This document shows positions 43,641-55,714 of a stretch of DNA of 64,000 nt, piece by piece. A model generated the notes under the pieces. The model was given only the letters and a program-made list of their open reading frames with translations. It was not told the origin of the DNA and searched no databases. The translations under genes and the position numbers were made by a program. Positions within the stretch are counted from its first letter, which is position 1. Each line of letters opens with the position of its first letter. Source of the DNA: Triplophysa rosa (taxonomy: Eukaryota; Chordata; Actinopteri; Cypriniformes; Nemacheilidae); the NCBI RefSeq assembly GCF_024868665.1, contig NC_079902.1:19942772-20006771 (forward strand). The letters run 5' to 3'.

Positions 43641-45208
43641 TGTCCACGTCTGAATCCTGTATGTGGAATGTTAATTCAAGTCTGTGTTCTTTTTTTACAT
43701 TTCTGTTTTATTCGCCAAACAAAACCACGTATACACAATGTTTTAAAGGCAACATAGGGAGAACGTCCTTAAAATGTTCTGAAAGGTAGGTTCAAACAAA
43801 TCTGGGACCAGAGAGATTACCGTAACAGAAAAAATGTCACGCTTTGCCTTTAAGTGCGACTAAGAGCCAAACATGCAGTTGGAGAACAACGACTATAATT
43901 TGAAGTAGGAGGAGGTCCTGTTCTCAATCTTTAATGACTATAATGTTCACTCATTAGTGACTATTCAAAATGTGTGAATCAATTTGCATTGTGATGAGAA
44001 ATAGCCGTTCTGGCTTTCTTAGGAATATCTGAAGGCGGGAATCATTACAGAAGCAAGATGGAGTGTGATAGCCATTCACACAGGAAACAGAAGAGAGGTT
44101 TGATGCTAGGTGGGTAGAAGCAGAAAAAAGAGGCGTTGAATATGCTAAACGTGTGGAAGATCAGCAACGTCTCCCTCATAAATTTTAGATTATATCCAGA
44201 GGAACCGCAGCCTCAGAGTCCACTAAAACCATTTAATTTCCCATACAGATCTTAAAAATCTGTAAAAATGCCACACGTTAAATATTTCTTACCAGCTCTT
44301 AACCTGCGTTTATGTATAATTAGAAACGCATTGTCATCGTGGGTTTCATTCGTGAAAGGCGACGAGTTTACGGCCCTGTGTTGTTGCAGGTTTGCAGTGC
44401 CAGTAGATAATAAAGCGCTTTGTAGGAGTTAACAAAGAAGATGTGGCAGACTGGAGATGTTAGATGTCTTCAACATCGCCCTTCACTTTAAACCTGCCGA
44501 GCCTTGATTTGCTAAGAGTAAAGGTAAAAAGTACTAGGGAAAGCTTTTTATTTTCCCCCAAAAATGTCAGATGCCTGTCAAAACATTCTTTGTATTCACA
44601 GAAAGAACGAGTTGCTGTGATTTGTCGGAGGCAGTAGTTGCATTTGACAGTTCGGCGTCAGTGTGTTTCTCCCTGACAATGTTTTGTACACTAACATCTT
44701 ATATCTTTTTGATTACTGATTTTCAAAGGGCTCGATTTCCATCTCTGCCAAGCAAAGTCACATTTCCAAGGAAAGTGGCAGATAAAGACCAAACAATGCA
44801 TGTCAATTATCAGGGCTCTACAGCAACTTTGTACTGTATTAAAAATATACTGTATAAAAAATTGTGGGTGCACCGGGGCATCAAAATGACAACAAAACCA
44901 ATGAACTTACAACACCAGCATAATTAAAACCATAAGAAAAGTTTGAAAACGTCTTATAACCCCTGCATTGCTTTTCTGATGTGCTCCAGCTATATTCTCG
45001 TATGTACGTCCCAATGTGAAATTAAGGTATAGTGCATGAATATTAATACGGTTGGTTAGTTGGTAACCTTCTGGGGCCGTCCAGTTAAGAAAATTAATAA
45101 ATATGCATGAACCATTAAAAGATTTGTTTATTCGGCATCTGATTACCAACGCTTAACATATTCTGTTTAGCCAATATGACACTTAAAGGGGTCGAATGTC
45201 ACTTAAAG
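43641..45208. other. No gene recognised
   Basis: A 118-codon frame at 44571-44927 lies in AT-rich DNA, lacks motifs and is partly overlapped by minus-strand frames. No repeat was named. Confidence 0.3.
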
Positions 45209-45250
45209 TACATGTACACTTTGGATTAAAGCATCTGCTAAATGAATAAG
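45209..45250 (+). repeat. SINE/LINE 3'-tail-like motif, copy 3
   Basis: AAGTACATGTACACTTTGGA then TTAAAGCATCTGCTAAATGA is a diverged copy of the CTTTGGATAAAAGC tail. Confidence 0.5.
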
Positions 45251-45423
45251 AGACTCACAACAAATGAGGAAGGATTCAACATTTTGACTTAATAGCCAAC
45301 AATAAGCATCTAGCAATAAGCATAGTACACAAATTTATGTTTACAAACGGGAATAATAATGAGCTATGAGTGAACAGCATAGGAGTTTAAAAAAGTTAAA
45401 CAGTGGACAATTAGGCTTAGGGA

Positions 45424-45759
45424 TTAAAGGGACAGTTCACCTTCAAAAGGAAAATTCTGTCATCATTTACTCACCCTGTTGTCATTATAAACCTGTGTAA
45501 TTTCCATTCTTCTGCAAAACACAAAAGATATTTTGAAAAATGTTGGTTACCAAAAACCGTTGATCACCACTGACTTCCATTGTAAGGACACAAAACCAAT
45601 GCAAGTCAATGGGGACTAATGGTTTTCTGTTACCAACATTCTTCAAAATATCTTCTTTTGTGTTCTGCAGAAGCAAGAAAGTCATGCAGGTTTGAAATGA
45701 CAAGGCAGCGTGTAAATAATGACAGATTTTACATTTTGACGGTGAACTAAGTTTTATAA
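45424..45759. mobile_element. Angel-like MITE, copy 12, both ends present
   Basis: The left end reads TTAAAGGGACAGTTCACC then TTCTGTCATCATTTACTCAC. The right end reads ACGGTGAACTAAGTTTTATAA. A clear internal inversion pairs AAGATATTTTGAAAAATGTT with CATTCTTCAAAATATCTTC. The centre has CTTCCATTGTAAGGACAC and CCAATGCAAGTCAATGGGG. Confidence 0.9.
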
Positions 45760-46540
45760 GCAAAGCCTTTACTAAATATTATGTATAATATATATTATAA
45801 AAATGTGCAAGTTTATGTGCACCTCAAAAAACAAATATAGTTCTGATACATTACTAAACATTGAAACACGCTCAAACTGTTATAAAGATCTTGAAAGAGT
45901 CCTGCATTGCTTTACAAATGCACCGTTCCATCATGATATTGACTTTGCTTTGCTATAATGCAAATTTAAAACACGTCAGAAAAGCTGTATTAGGTTGTTA
46001 AGGCGCAGGCCATATTGCTCTCAAACTGTTGTGATTTGTTTATCATTATCTTGTGGTCATTTAAAGTAAGTGGAAAAATGGGAAACCCTTCCCTCACGCC
46101 CTCTCTCGCTCTGGCCCGCTCCCTTTTAATTTGTTAATGCAGTCACTTAAAAATATCTCAGACGAGTCATCCAATCAGTCTTGATGGAGGGCGGCCGTAT
46201 AATGAGTCTGACAGCGGCGTGTAAGTGTGAGCTTTAGAGCCGGGGTCATCTCAAGGTTAAATGTGAGCAGGCAAAAGACTTTTCCAAAATGGCGGCCGCT
46301 ATTTCACGCGTGGATTAGAATAATGTAAACATGGAGTGATGTGAGAGCTTTAGTTTGAGCTCCCCGTTTCAGACGCTAGTCAAGGGAGGAAAAAGCAGAT
46401 GTTTGGAATTTAACCATGAAAAATATTCACAAAAGGCTTAGGAGACAGATGTAGAGGCTCTCTGGCGTTGCTGTGTGCAGATATTATAGATGTGTTTGGG
46501 GTAAACAATCACATAAAGTTCATATGTGGAGAAATGTACA
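45760..46540. other. Gene-free stretch with a conserved-looking block
   Basis: Bases 46130-46340 have TTAATTTGTTAATGCAGTCA, GGGCGGCCGTATAATGAG and a GGCGGCCGC cluster with a YY1-like core. Nothing indicates an exon. Confidence 0.35.
46286..46304. promoter_or_regulatory. YY1-like core in a quasi-palindrome
   Basis: AAAATGGCGGCCGCTATTT contains AAATGGCGGC, the YY1 consensus core, and is nearly self-complementary around GCGGCCGC. It contains an isolated pair of CpGs in an AT-rich region. The binding role is inferred. Confidence 0.35.
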
Positions 46541-46559
46541 CGTGTGTGTGTGTGTGTGC

Positions 46560-46596
<37 letters not shown>

Positions 46597-46625
46597 CGAG
46601 CGTGTGTGTGTGTGTGCGTGTGTAC
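46541..46625. repeat. GT dinucleotide microsatellite
   Basis: Runs of GTGTGT are interrupted by GCGCGT and GCGTGCGAGC. Frames that read as Cys-Val or His-Thr repeats are products of this tract. Confidence 0.97.
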
Positions 46626-46740
46626 ATTGATTTTCATTTCGCCATTCAGATGCCAAAGACCATGTCAGATTAATTTTTCAATCTTTCCTTAAGATTCATT
46701 TCAGCTATTGTCAAAAAAAATGCACGTCTACATTCCTTGG

Positions 46741-46913
46741 TTTAACTACAGTAACCATATTTTTTGCTTTTTTTGTGGTAAAACCACATAAATTTACTAT
46801 AATCTTACTATAATAACTATTCTTGAACATGGTATTTGTAGTAAAACTATGGTAATACAAATGCTAATCAGGCTAAACTTTTTACTATAATAAAACCACG
46901 GTAAACTTTTCTA
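46741..46913. repeat. AAAACCATGGTAA-type interspersed repeat
   Basis: The words ACTACAGTAACCATATTTTT, GTGGTAAAACCACATAAAT, GTAGTAAAACTATGGTAAT and AAAACCACGGTAAAC alternate. I recognise the pattern as a common teleost repeat, with ends not defined. Confidence 0.55.
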
Positions 46914-47540
46914 ATGGGTGCACTGGAGCTAAAATGTATGAAGCAAAACACAATTAAGAAACGCACAAACAAATACAGAGAAACCTGCACGCACACATCC
47001 AGACAATTAAAGAAATGCTTTCCAGACAGAAGGCTGATTGTTTATCTGTGTCGTAGCATAGAGAATTGAAATCTTCGGCTTCAGATAAGACATCAATCTC
47101 CCTCCGTGGGCTGCGTGAATAAATCTGATTAGGAGCGGAATCATTTCCCCTTCAGGACTGTTTTATCGGGGCGCTCCGTGCCTCGGCGGGAGATAACTCT
47201 CACCAAACTCACAGCCAGAGGTTGATGTTTTTTGCTCGCCACACCAATGCAAATGACGGTAGATTTTTGCCAAACACGTCCATCAGCTTTGGTCGACCGC
47301 CGTTTTGCAGGAGAGAGTGCAGTACATTTAAATGCACAAGATTTTCCCCATGACACCCGTCTGAATGTGGACGAAAGCGCAGTATGATGTGGTTCATTTC
47401 CCGCTTTGAATGAATATTACATTTGGAATGCACATAATCAACATGTCATTTACCAATCAAAAGTCTTTCATGCAAAGAAAAATTTATTGAAAAGTAACAC
47501 CGGCTTATCGTAGATTTTTTCATTTGGAGAGATGCATGTC
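46914..47540. other. No gene recognised
   Basis: Unique-looking and moderately GC-rich near 47100-47400 (GGGGCGCTCCGTGCCTCGGC). Minus-strand frames of 71 and 74 codons are unassigned. It may be a conserved non-coding element. Confidence 0.3.
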
Positions 47541-47645
47541 TGCAGTGGTGTTCCGGGTGAGTGGTTGTTAGCGTTAGCTATGCAGTTGCTAAGGCGTTCG
47601 GAGTGGTTGTTAGCGTAATGCTATGCGGTTGCTGAATGCTACAGT
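47541..47645. repeat. GTTGTTAGCG / GGTTGCTA minisatellite, copy 2
   Basis: Units GTGGTTGTTAGCGTTAGCTA, TGCAGTTGCTAAGGCGTTCG and GAGTGGTTGTTAGCGTAATG, then CTATGCGGTTGCTGAATGCTA, give about two and a half imperfect 40-base units. Confidence 0.7.
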
Positions 47646-50022
47646 CACTCACTTATGAAACTGTAGTTGTACATCGTTGGCCAGATTAAAGTTTATGTGA
47701 ACCGGATGCTGCGTTTGACTTCATATTGTGACAAACATCTGAGTGAAACTGAATATCTCATGAGAAATATATAGGGTGTGGCGAATTGATTGGATGTTTT
47801 ATAGGTGGCGTTTTATTCAGAAGTAGGGAGGGGTTAACTGATGACACCATTCAAGAGCAAAATTATATTTTCTAGATTTTAAGGATTACAAAAAAATCAC
47901 AAGTAAACACTAACAAAGTAAACCGAGTTCATTTTAAATTAATTCTAAAGATGAAATATTTCAGTAGAAGCTCAACTACCCTCACGGTTTGTAATGCCAT
48001 TTGTGTATATAGCCTTGCTCAAATATGCAAGACGAGTTGCACATTGAAGTTCAATATCTAGGGTTTAATGTTAAATATTGTACAAAAAATAGTAATAAAA
48101 ATGCTTGTAAGCAAGTAAAACTAATAAAATGACAATACAAGCAAATTTTTTACAGTTCTGCCCAGGAGATACAGTACATTACATGACATTTGAAATCAGT
48201 AAGTTGTGCATAATAGCAAAAAAGAAGGGAAACACATTAAAAACACTGATGTTCCAACACTAGGCCAGACGAAAAAAGGAAATCAAAGATAATGGAATTA
48301 TGAGTAATGCCTCTGATCCGTGCAGATGTGGATTCAGCCTCATTGCCATTTACCTCCTTCACAGAAGAAATAAATCACATCAGCAAAAGAACCACAAATA
48401 ACTGCTGAACCTAATAAAAAACAGGAAGTCCTAGCTGGTCTTATCAGCGCAAATATTTTTAAGGAAACTCTAGACTATTTTAATGACGGTAAACAAAACA
48501 TCGCAAATCAACATAGCAAAACAAACCTTGACACAGCCCTGCACATCAAGGACATGGCCTTCAGCGATAATCCATTGAGTTTTTCCTTTAAAAGAGGATG
48601 CAAATTCCTGTAATGGGGATGGACAGTTTTCTGGGTCAGACCAGATGCGTGGCGGTTATTTTCAGAGGACGATAAGGTTTTTGGCGTACAGTGCTATGGA
48701 TGAGAAAATGATTATGATGCATTGCTAACAGAGCTGATGCCTCTAATTATATGGCCTGGGTAAAATGACAGAGTGCATTATGTGCGTTTCTCTCCTATCA
48801 CTACACGGGATACGGTTAGTTTACTACTTCAAAACCACGGTACATCATGACATGGCCTTCTTTCTTCTGGTTAAATTGTTGTAATGTGACAAGAAATGAG
48901 AGGGGTTTATGACGCTAATAAAAGTACGCTTCTCAGTCCAGAGTGCACACTTCAAATTACAAGAAAATTGCATTAGAAAAAAAATACTTTTGTTTGTTTC
49001 TTTTAAGGCCTGAAGACGACCATTTCAAGTGATGTGGAGTGCTCGTACTTTATTTGCTCATTGTTGATGAATGGGATGTATAATTGAGCTCAGTGTATTA
49101 CAGACAAAAATATCACATTTAATGCAACATGTGAGGGACCATCATAAAAGCTGAAGATTTGGACAAATCAATGCTGACTATGTTTTTACTAAAACATATT
49201 CCTATGAAACTAGAAAAAGCATCTTTACAGCAATAAAAGCGACTGTAGATAACTAGCTATAATGCACATGAAAGCCCAACAAAAGCCCCCAAAATAACAA
49301 CACTCTAAAATTTTCTTTAACAAACTGTACAGCGGTCGACGTGGCAAAAAGCGGTAGAGTAGATTATTTCCCGGTGCTGAAACTCATCTTGTCGTCAGAG
49401 CACAAAGTGGTGGGATTGATGAGAGAACAGAGGGATAAAACGAGAGGAGGGGAATGGAAGCTGCGCATCATTTATGCTCGTGGCAGCCTGGGCCTCTTGT
49501 GAAGTATGAAAATATAAGGCTGATGAAAATCCTATTGATTCCTGTCGATTCAGCTTACAGAAATTGCACTCTGCCTCGTTGCTCTCTGCTGTTAGGAAGG
49601 AAAATTTTGTTGCATCGCCTAGAAATAGCTTAGCTGACGGTCGACAATGACAAATGGCAATACTGAATGCAAACAGATGCAATTTTACAGCTCAACAAAA
49701 GGTTTCACCTTGAGGGCATGTTACTACTTCTACCGGTCACAATCTCTCTTCATATTCAATGTCGGAAAAGTTCTTCAAATCTGAGGAAAGCCCAGTTTGA
49801 CTTAATTTTGGTTCTGTTTTAATTAATGCATGAATTTGTACAAAAGCCCTTTGTTTCTAAATGTAGGGCAGAGTGTTTATTGCTATCTTTGTTATAATGT
49901 ATTCATGAACAGAAAATAGCAAAGTACTTTTGTTTGTACTTCTGTTTCGTCTTTCCCAGTGAATGATTTACATGTGCAAAAGTTGCTTATATTTTCATTA
50001 AATTTAATGAAAAATGTCACAT
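47646..50022. other. Gene-free stretch, conserved-looking in parts
   Basis: Bases 48290-48380 and 48540-48830 (CTCATTGCCATTTACCTCC, CTCTAATTATATGGCCTGGG) are non-repetitive. A 95-codon minus-strand frame at 49395-49682 has no known motif. No exon signal. Confidence 0.3.
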
Positions 50023-50229
50023 AAAAGCGATAGTTCACCCAAAAATTTAAATTCTTTAATCATTTATCCACCCTCATGTCATTTCAAACCGGTTTATGAT
50101 TTTTCTCTGTGGAAGTCAAAAGAAGATATTTTGAGAAATGTCTCAGTAGTCAATGGAGTCCAATGTTGTTTTGTTACGAACATTCTTCCGAATATCTTCA
50201 TACCGGTTTGGATGAAATATCCCTTTAAG
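50023..50229. mobile_element. Angel-like MITE, copy 13 (short)
   Basis: The left end reads AAAAGCGATAGTTCACCC then TTTATCCACCCTCATGTC. The middle has AAAAGAAGATATTTTGAG and AACATTCTTCCGAATATCTT. The right end is GATGAAATATCCCTTTAAG. The central portion is deleted, giving about 207 bp. Confidence 0.87.
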
Positions 50230-50244
50230 TAACGTTGTGTTAAA

Positions 50245-50367
50245 TTAACCCATAAAATGTTTATATTTGACCCAACAATGAGTTAAACCAACCCAGCATT
50301 TACAACCTAACGGTTGGGTTTGACCCTTTTTGACCCAACGCTGGGTTGAAAACCCAGCATTTTTACT
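50245..50367. repeat. TGGGTTGA / AACCCAGC repeat, copy 2
   Basis: TTATATTTGACCCAACAATG, then AACCAACCCAGCATTTACAA, GGTTGGGTTTGACCC, GACCCAACGCTGGGTTGAAA and ACCCAGCATTTTTAC. It is better preserved than the 2544-2653 copy and starts only about 15 bases after the Angel-like copy. Confidence 0.7.
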
Positions 50368-51960
50368 TACATACCTACTGTATATATAAGTATACTTATA
50401 TATATATATATCTTATATTTTAATGCACATCCTGCGCCGATCCAGCTATTTTTTATGGTATTTGGGTGCATGTAGAGAACATCAATCCCAAGGTTATACT
50501 CCTGAGCTAAATAGGTCTGCAAGCTAAATAATTACAGCTGCCTCGTCCCCTCACCTCCCCACGGCTCTGAGATGAGCAGAAGAATCGGTCAGCAACGAAA
50601 GAGCAGCTGGAGTTGATTTCAAGCGGAGAAACAAGAGAGGAAGGGTATTTGACCAAACTGAACAACATGTATGTTGAAACAAGATGGACAGCCGGTCCTG
50701 ATGTTTATCTCTTACTCCGGCGGCCCTGCTGCATTTTTAAATTAAAGATAGTGAGATAGCAGCCGCAGGATGAGTGTTTGGACCCTGCCATCAGACCGAC
50801 CAATAAGAGATGTAGAGGGGTTACTATATCAGTCGATCTGACCTCTATCATGGTGTCAAGGGTTCTAGCAATGGCATTCCATTATTACCAGCGCTCAGAC
50901 TCATATTATCAGTCAGTGTTTCCAGAGAGAATTTCCGTCCCAAAGGTTTGCGATTAACACAGATTACATTTAGATCCTTATTGTTTTTTTGGTGTATACA
51001 AAGAATATAAGAGCTTTTTAGGGTTAAATTGTATGATCCTTATCATGATCCACTTGCATTATAAAATAGCAAACTGATTTAATGGTACTAGTACGATTAT
51101 ACAGAAGATATGACTAGCACAATTTACTGCCTTTAAGAATCGATGTACTACACAATCTCAATCTCAAAAATTAAAGTGGATTCGGTGCACAATGCACTGT
51201 GTTTCCATATCGAAAATAATCAAAAATAATAAATAAAATAATCTTGCAATTGTGGACCTATCTGATTTTTTGGTCCAACAGATCGAGAACGTCAATCTGT
51301 CTGATACCTGTCTCTAACTAGCAAATGTGTCAGGCCCTTTTTAATATGACAAAACCGCACAATTTAATGCAAATCTAATTCATAAAATACCACACAAAAG
51401 CAGCTGAACGCAACAGGGAATACATGGCCAGAAGCATGGACAGCATCCCTCACAGAACGGAAATATGAAAAATGATATTCACATACGCACACAGACAGAC
51501 CACAAAGGCACAAGGAAGACAATGTGAACAACACTTTTCAGAAACATGTTGAAACGCTACTCATCAAAGCAGCCAGGCAGGCCGACACAGACACATGGAG
51601 TTTCTGTGCGGAGCTCAGCAGGACGACGCAGGCTGAAAAAACACAATATGTCCTATCAAGGGTATTACTGGAGATATTAAACATAAACCAGTAGGACTCG
51701 GTTGAGTTGGCAGCTGTGGGAATAGCTAGCGTTTGGCAGGCCTTGTAGGTGTGTAGACAGCAATTTAACCAATGTTTAGAATGAAATAGCAGCATGCTTT
51801 CTGTATACTGCCTACTATTTTTTAAATCTTGATTCCAATGGACTTGATTCCACAATTTTGTACATTTATTATTTCAGAAATTGGTAATGAACCAGTTCAA
51901 TCCACTTTTGTTCAGTAAATTGAACACTAGGGGGAAAAAAAGAATAAATAAATAAATAAA
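50368..51960. other. Gene-free stretch with a conserved-looking block
   Basis: A TA run lies at about 50390-50411. Bases 50690-50960 are non-repetitive (CCGGCGGCCCTGCTGC, GACCGACCAATAAGAG, AATGGCATTCCATTATTACC). The rest is AT-rich. A 105-codon minus-strand frame at 51538-51855 is unassigned. Confidence 0.3.
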
Positions 51961-51964
51961 AATA

Positions 51965-52070
51965 TTTATAAAACGGTCAGTTCTGGTCCTTGATTCTGAT
52001 TGGTTGAGCCGAGTTCTAAGCCGTTATAAAATGCACTGTAACCCACTGCTTCTTGGGGCTTATTGCTTTA
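51965..52070. repeat. Fragment of a teleost repeat (TTGATTCTGATTGG type)
   Basis: AACGGTCAGTTCTGGTCCTT, then TTGATTCTGATTGGTTGAG and CACTGTAACCCACTGCTTCT, ending GGGGCTTATTGCTT. I recognise the order from cyprinid repeats; the ends are not defined. Confidence 0.5.
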
Positions 52071-52390
52071 ATAATAGTGTTAAAAAATAAGGCTGTCAAT
52101 TGAACACAAATGGGGATTAAATATAATACAATAATGTTAAAACATTGAATATCAATTGAATCAACTGAATATAAAATGTCAATTGAACACTTTACTTTAT
52201 TGGGATTAAATAAAATAATAATAGTGCTAAAAATAAGGCTGTTAATTGAACACTTTCCTTTAAACAGGGATTAAATATAATTATAACAATAATAATAGTG
52301 TTACAAATTAAGGCTGTTTATTGAACACTTTACTTTAATGGGATTAAATAAAATGTTATCATTTATTTAATAATAATATATTCAATAATA
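52071..52390. repeat. Tandem array, unit about 75-85 bp, 4 imperfect copies
   Basis: Unit starts are near 52091, 52178, 52237 and 52312. The shared order is AATAATAGTGTTAAAAATAA, GGCTGTCAATTGAACACTTT, ACTTTAATGGGATTAAATAA. GGCTGTCAATTG also appears inverted at the right side (CAATTGACAGCCCT, ending 52556), so the array seems to be a multiplied terminus of a hAT-like element. Confidence 0.75.
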
Positions 52391-52557
52391 ATAATAATGT
52401 TATCAATCATGACTGAGATGTCTACCGACCCATACATAAACTCAATAAAAAGGTCTTTTTTATCATTGGAGCGATTCACCCCTGAAGCATCATCATTTGG
52501 CGCTGCCTCGCTATCCAACGCGCCAGTTTTCCTTTTTTTAATCAATTGACAGCCCTA
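52071..52557. mobile_element. hAT-like remnant with multiplied left terminus
   Basis: The right end ATCAATTGACAGCCCTA is typical of TAGGGCTGTCAATTG-ended teleost hAT elements. The left side is the tandem array. The body 52400-52540 is unique (TACCGACCCATACATAAAC, GCGCTGCCTCGCTATCC). No 8-base duplication was identified. Confidence 0.5.
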
Positions 52558-54547
52558 ATAAAAATGTCTGAACTCTTGCCAATCCATTACCATAATGAGT
52601 CAAGACAAAGATGTTAAAATTTGCAGCGGATATCACTTTCAGTTCATTTTTCACTCTGAATATGTAAGGTCAAGTTGAAAGCATTGCGGGATATTTCTTG
52701 CAGTGTCTTCTCTATACTACCCAATACTGCAATCGTAACAGTGGGTCATCCGGGTCTCATATGCATACAAACGAACCAAAATAAATCATATTACAACAGA
52801 GCAGAAAGAATATGAACAGTATGCCATTTCAAACACAGCAATTGTCTTGTCCCAACAATTTCCAGCAGAAAAGAAAAAGTGACGCACTTTGTCATTGTGA
52901 CCCGAATGTGATCTGACACAAATGGCAAAAGCTGTAAGCATATAACCCCAGAAAAGTGCCCGCAACGCAAAGCTTCTGTGCCGCCGTTTGAAGCTTGACA
53001 ATCTAAGCGCTTATCTAAATGGCAGATCCTGTGCTGCTCCAAGAAAACCGGTTCAAGTCGAAACTTACTTTCTCTACATGCATTAACCATTCATTCCATA
53101 CTACTTTTGAATTTACTTCATGTTTCTAGAGCTCCCCGGATTTAACAAGATACCGACATGTACAGAAGTCTGGAATTGGTATTTCTTATCTAGACTGCTC
53201 ATGCCCTTCTCTGTCTGCACTTTAACTGGGAAACGACGAAAAAGCTTTCGCATCCACTATAAAAAAAGGTAGGAAAATTGGTGGCGGCTGCATTAATTCA
53301 GACTACGTGAATAATCTTAGCATCTGCCCGCACTGTAAGTCGGTTATGAGAACCGAGAGGGGATATTTCAAATACCAAGCAGCTGACATCAGGCTTTTAT
53401 GAGATTGATAACATCCACACACATCTTTGATGTTGATGGGTACAAATATTTTCTATCATCTTAATATGTACTTTCATGACTTAAAAGCTGCAAACAGTCA
53501 CGGTTAAATCATGGCAGAGTTATGGTGTAATCATATCCTTGCACATTATGTACAGTACACTATAGAGCTACGGAAGATGACATTTCTGGCTTTGTGTTAA
53601 GCTTGAGCTTAATGAGAAGAGGTGTTGAAATGCAAATGGCCGTCCTATAATTCTCAGCGTTTTTACATTAAACTCAATTAGCTGAAATGAAAAGGCCTGT
53701 TAGGTTTTAGCATCCACTCACGGATAATACAAACGATCTCAGATACAGAATCAAATGGCGGGCGGATAATGCAAATCGGCTTCGTTCATAACTCATTTAC
53801 CAAAACCTGTTTTAATGTGACGATTTTCAGACATCTCGCTGTCAGCCAGTCATGCGGAGAAGAGAAAAAAATATATAAATGAGACAAGCTGAATCATTAT
53901 TTTTGTGAGATCTGGTTTTGCGAATTCATTATTCAGAAGCTAGTTAGATACAAAAAGCACGCCAGTTTACTGAATTGTCTCCAATTACCCTAAACAGCAG
54001 CAAAATATTTCTTAATATCGTCTTAAATAGCAGAACTACGATTTTAAAGATACAGTATATAATAGTCCAGGCGTCCACCAGAGAATGTGCGCGTCCATTT
54101 AACATTTTTCTAATTTAATACAAATATTCTCATTTTATTCATCATAATGATATTATCAGTGAAAAGGTACATTAATTTCAGAAATCCTCTTTTTTGCTTT
54201 AAACACAGCACTGGTATGGACTATTTTGAGCAAAACCTGATGACCTGTGTAATCCCAGCATGATCTGAAAATGACTTCAATGGAAAAACGGGACAACGTT
54301 ACAAATTTGGGTAGAATCTTAAATAATTATAATAATCTTAAATAAAGGCCCATTTAGAACCAAAAACTACAAAAGTAATTATAAAGTTTTGAGAATGTTT
54401 TTATAAGAATGGGGGGTCAACACCACAACGATATTGATGCTTAATTGATGATTGATTGAAACATTAACACCCAATCGGAATCCATTTAAATCAACAGTGA
54501 AAAGTTTGCTTTATATTCATATTGCTATCTTTACAGATAGCATTCTT
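52558..54547. other. Gene-free stretch with a conserved-looking block
   Basis: Frames at 52786-53090 (99 and 71 codons, minus strand) overlap in different frames and have no recognised motif. The segment 53580-53800 is described separately. No exon recognised. Confidence 0.3.
53580..53800. promoter_or_regulatory. Conserved-looking block with two octamer sites
   Basis: ATGCAAAT occurs at 53630-53637 and 53769-53776. Between them are CATTAAACTCAATTAGCTGA and ACGGATAATACAAACG. Density of homeodomain and POU-type motifs plus lack of repeat signature suggest an enhancer; unproven. Confidence 0.35.
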
Positions 54548-54858
54548 GGGGCCAGATTTACCAAACAGGGCGAAATAGCGCAAAAGTGCAATTTAAAAAA
54601 AGCGCCAGTGCGGAGTGGAAATTTCTGCGGGTGATTTACTAACAAGGCGCACGTAAAAAAAACTCGCAAATACCAGTACAATGACGAACGCAAACCTTAG
54701 TAAATCGCGTTGCGTGATTCATTTAAATACTCTCCTCCCATAAAGTTTGAGTCTGAAGAGGAAACTCCTACGAATGCATATAATAAGGTCAGTCGCATGA
54801 ACAGCTGTGTCCATGCCTTTTCAGCGCTAATTTTCACTGCATGTCTTTAGTAAATACC
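54548..54858. mobile_element. GCGC-type non-autonomous DNA element
   Basis: The left end is GGGGCCAGATTTACCAAACA, followed by GGGCGAAATAGCGCAAAAGT, GTGATTTACTAACAAGGCGC and CTTAGTAAATCGCGTTGCG. The right side ends TGTCTTTAGTAAATACC, a decayed mirror of the left end. I recognise the GATTTACTAA plus GCGC pattern as a common teleost (Harbinger-like) family. Confidence 0.6.
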
Positions 54859-55714
54859 AACAGTAGTGAACAAACTTTCTTTAAATTCTTTAATAACACT
54901 TGGCTTATTTTCAAGTTTAAATAAAAATATAGACTCAGACTCAGTCTCAGAAGACCACTGTAACCGTTTGTTTAGAAAGAAGAGCTAAACAACCGCATGC
55001 TGTGTAATAGCATATACTGTATGAGTCAACGGAATAAAATCATGTCATGCAAATGTGTACAGGAATGCGACGGACCACAAGAGCACGCCAGAACATTTAA
55101 AAAGGTGATTACGATTCATTATCGCAGCTGTATACCGGACCGATACACACATCCATTAATGCGCAGTAACATGTTGAGCAACAAGCTCATCTTTTCATCC
55201 AATTAGCACAGAGTGTGACATCTATTGTGAATCAACATAAAGAGTATCATTAAAAGAGTGGCGCGCAACTATCCCATGATTGTCCAACACGGTCATTATT
55301 GTTCACTGGGTGAGAACATATTCATTGATGATTCCATTTAAAAACAGTTGTTCAATGACATTGTTTTAATGGGTAATGAGACATGTAATACTCGGTGACC
55401 ACAAACACCTAAGGGGTCGTCCATACTTGCTTCACCTCTGAACAACTTTCATTCTGAGGTAACCAGAGCTGAGAAGCCAAATATCAACCAATAATATAAC
55501 AGGTAACATGTTTCATTACCCTGTCATCTTAAGACAAACCAAACAGTCTGCCATTTATAACAAAGAATATGTTTTACTCAGAAGTATGCGACACTAAATA
55601 CTAACAGTTATCTAAAAAATGTTTATTTTTACTATTAATTAATAGTTTTAATCAAGTTACCATTTCACAACAAATCATAAAAACATGTTTTTTGAACTTT
55701 TTTTACTTTTATAC
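54859..55714. other. No gene recognised
   Basis: AT-rich; CAGACTCAGACTCAGTCTCAG near 54931-54951 is a small imperfect repeat. The 69-codon frame at 54997-55206 is unassigned. Confidence 0.3.

Noticed and set aside
46438..46692. Frames rich in Cys-Val or His-Thr
   Set aside because: They arise from the GT dinucleotide tract.
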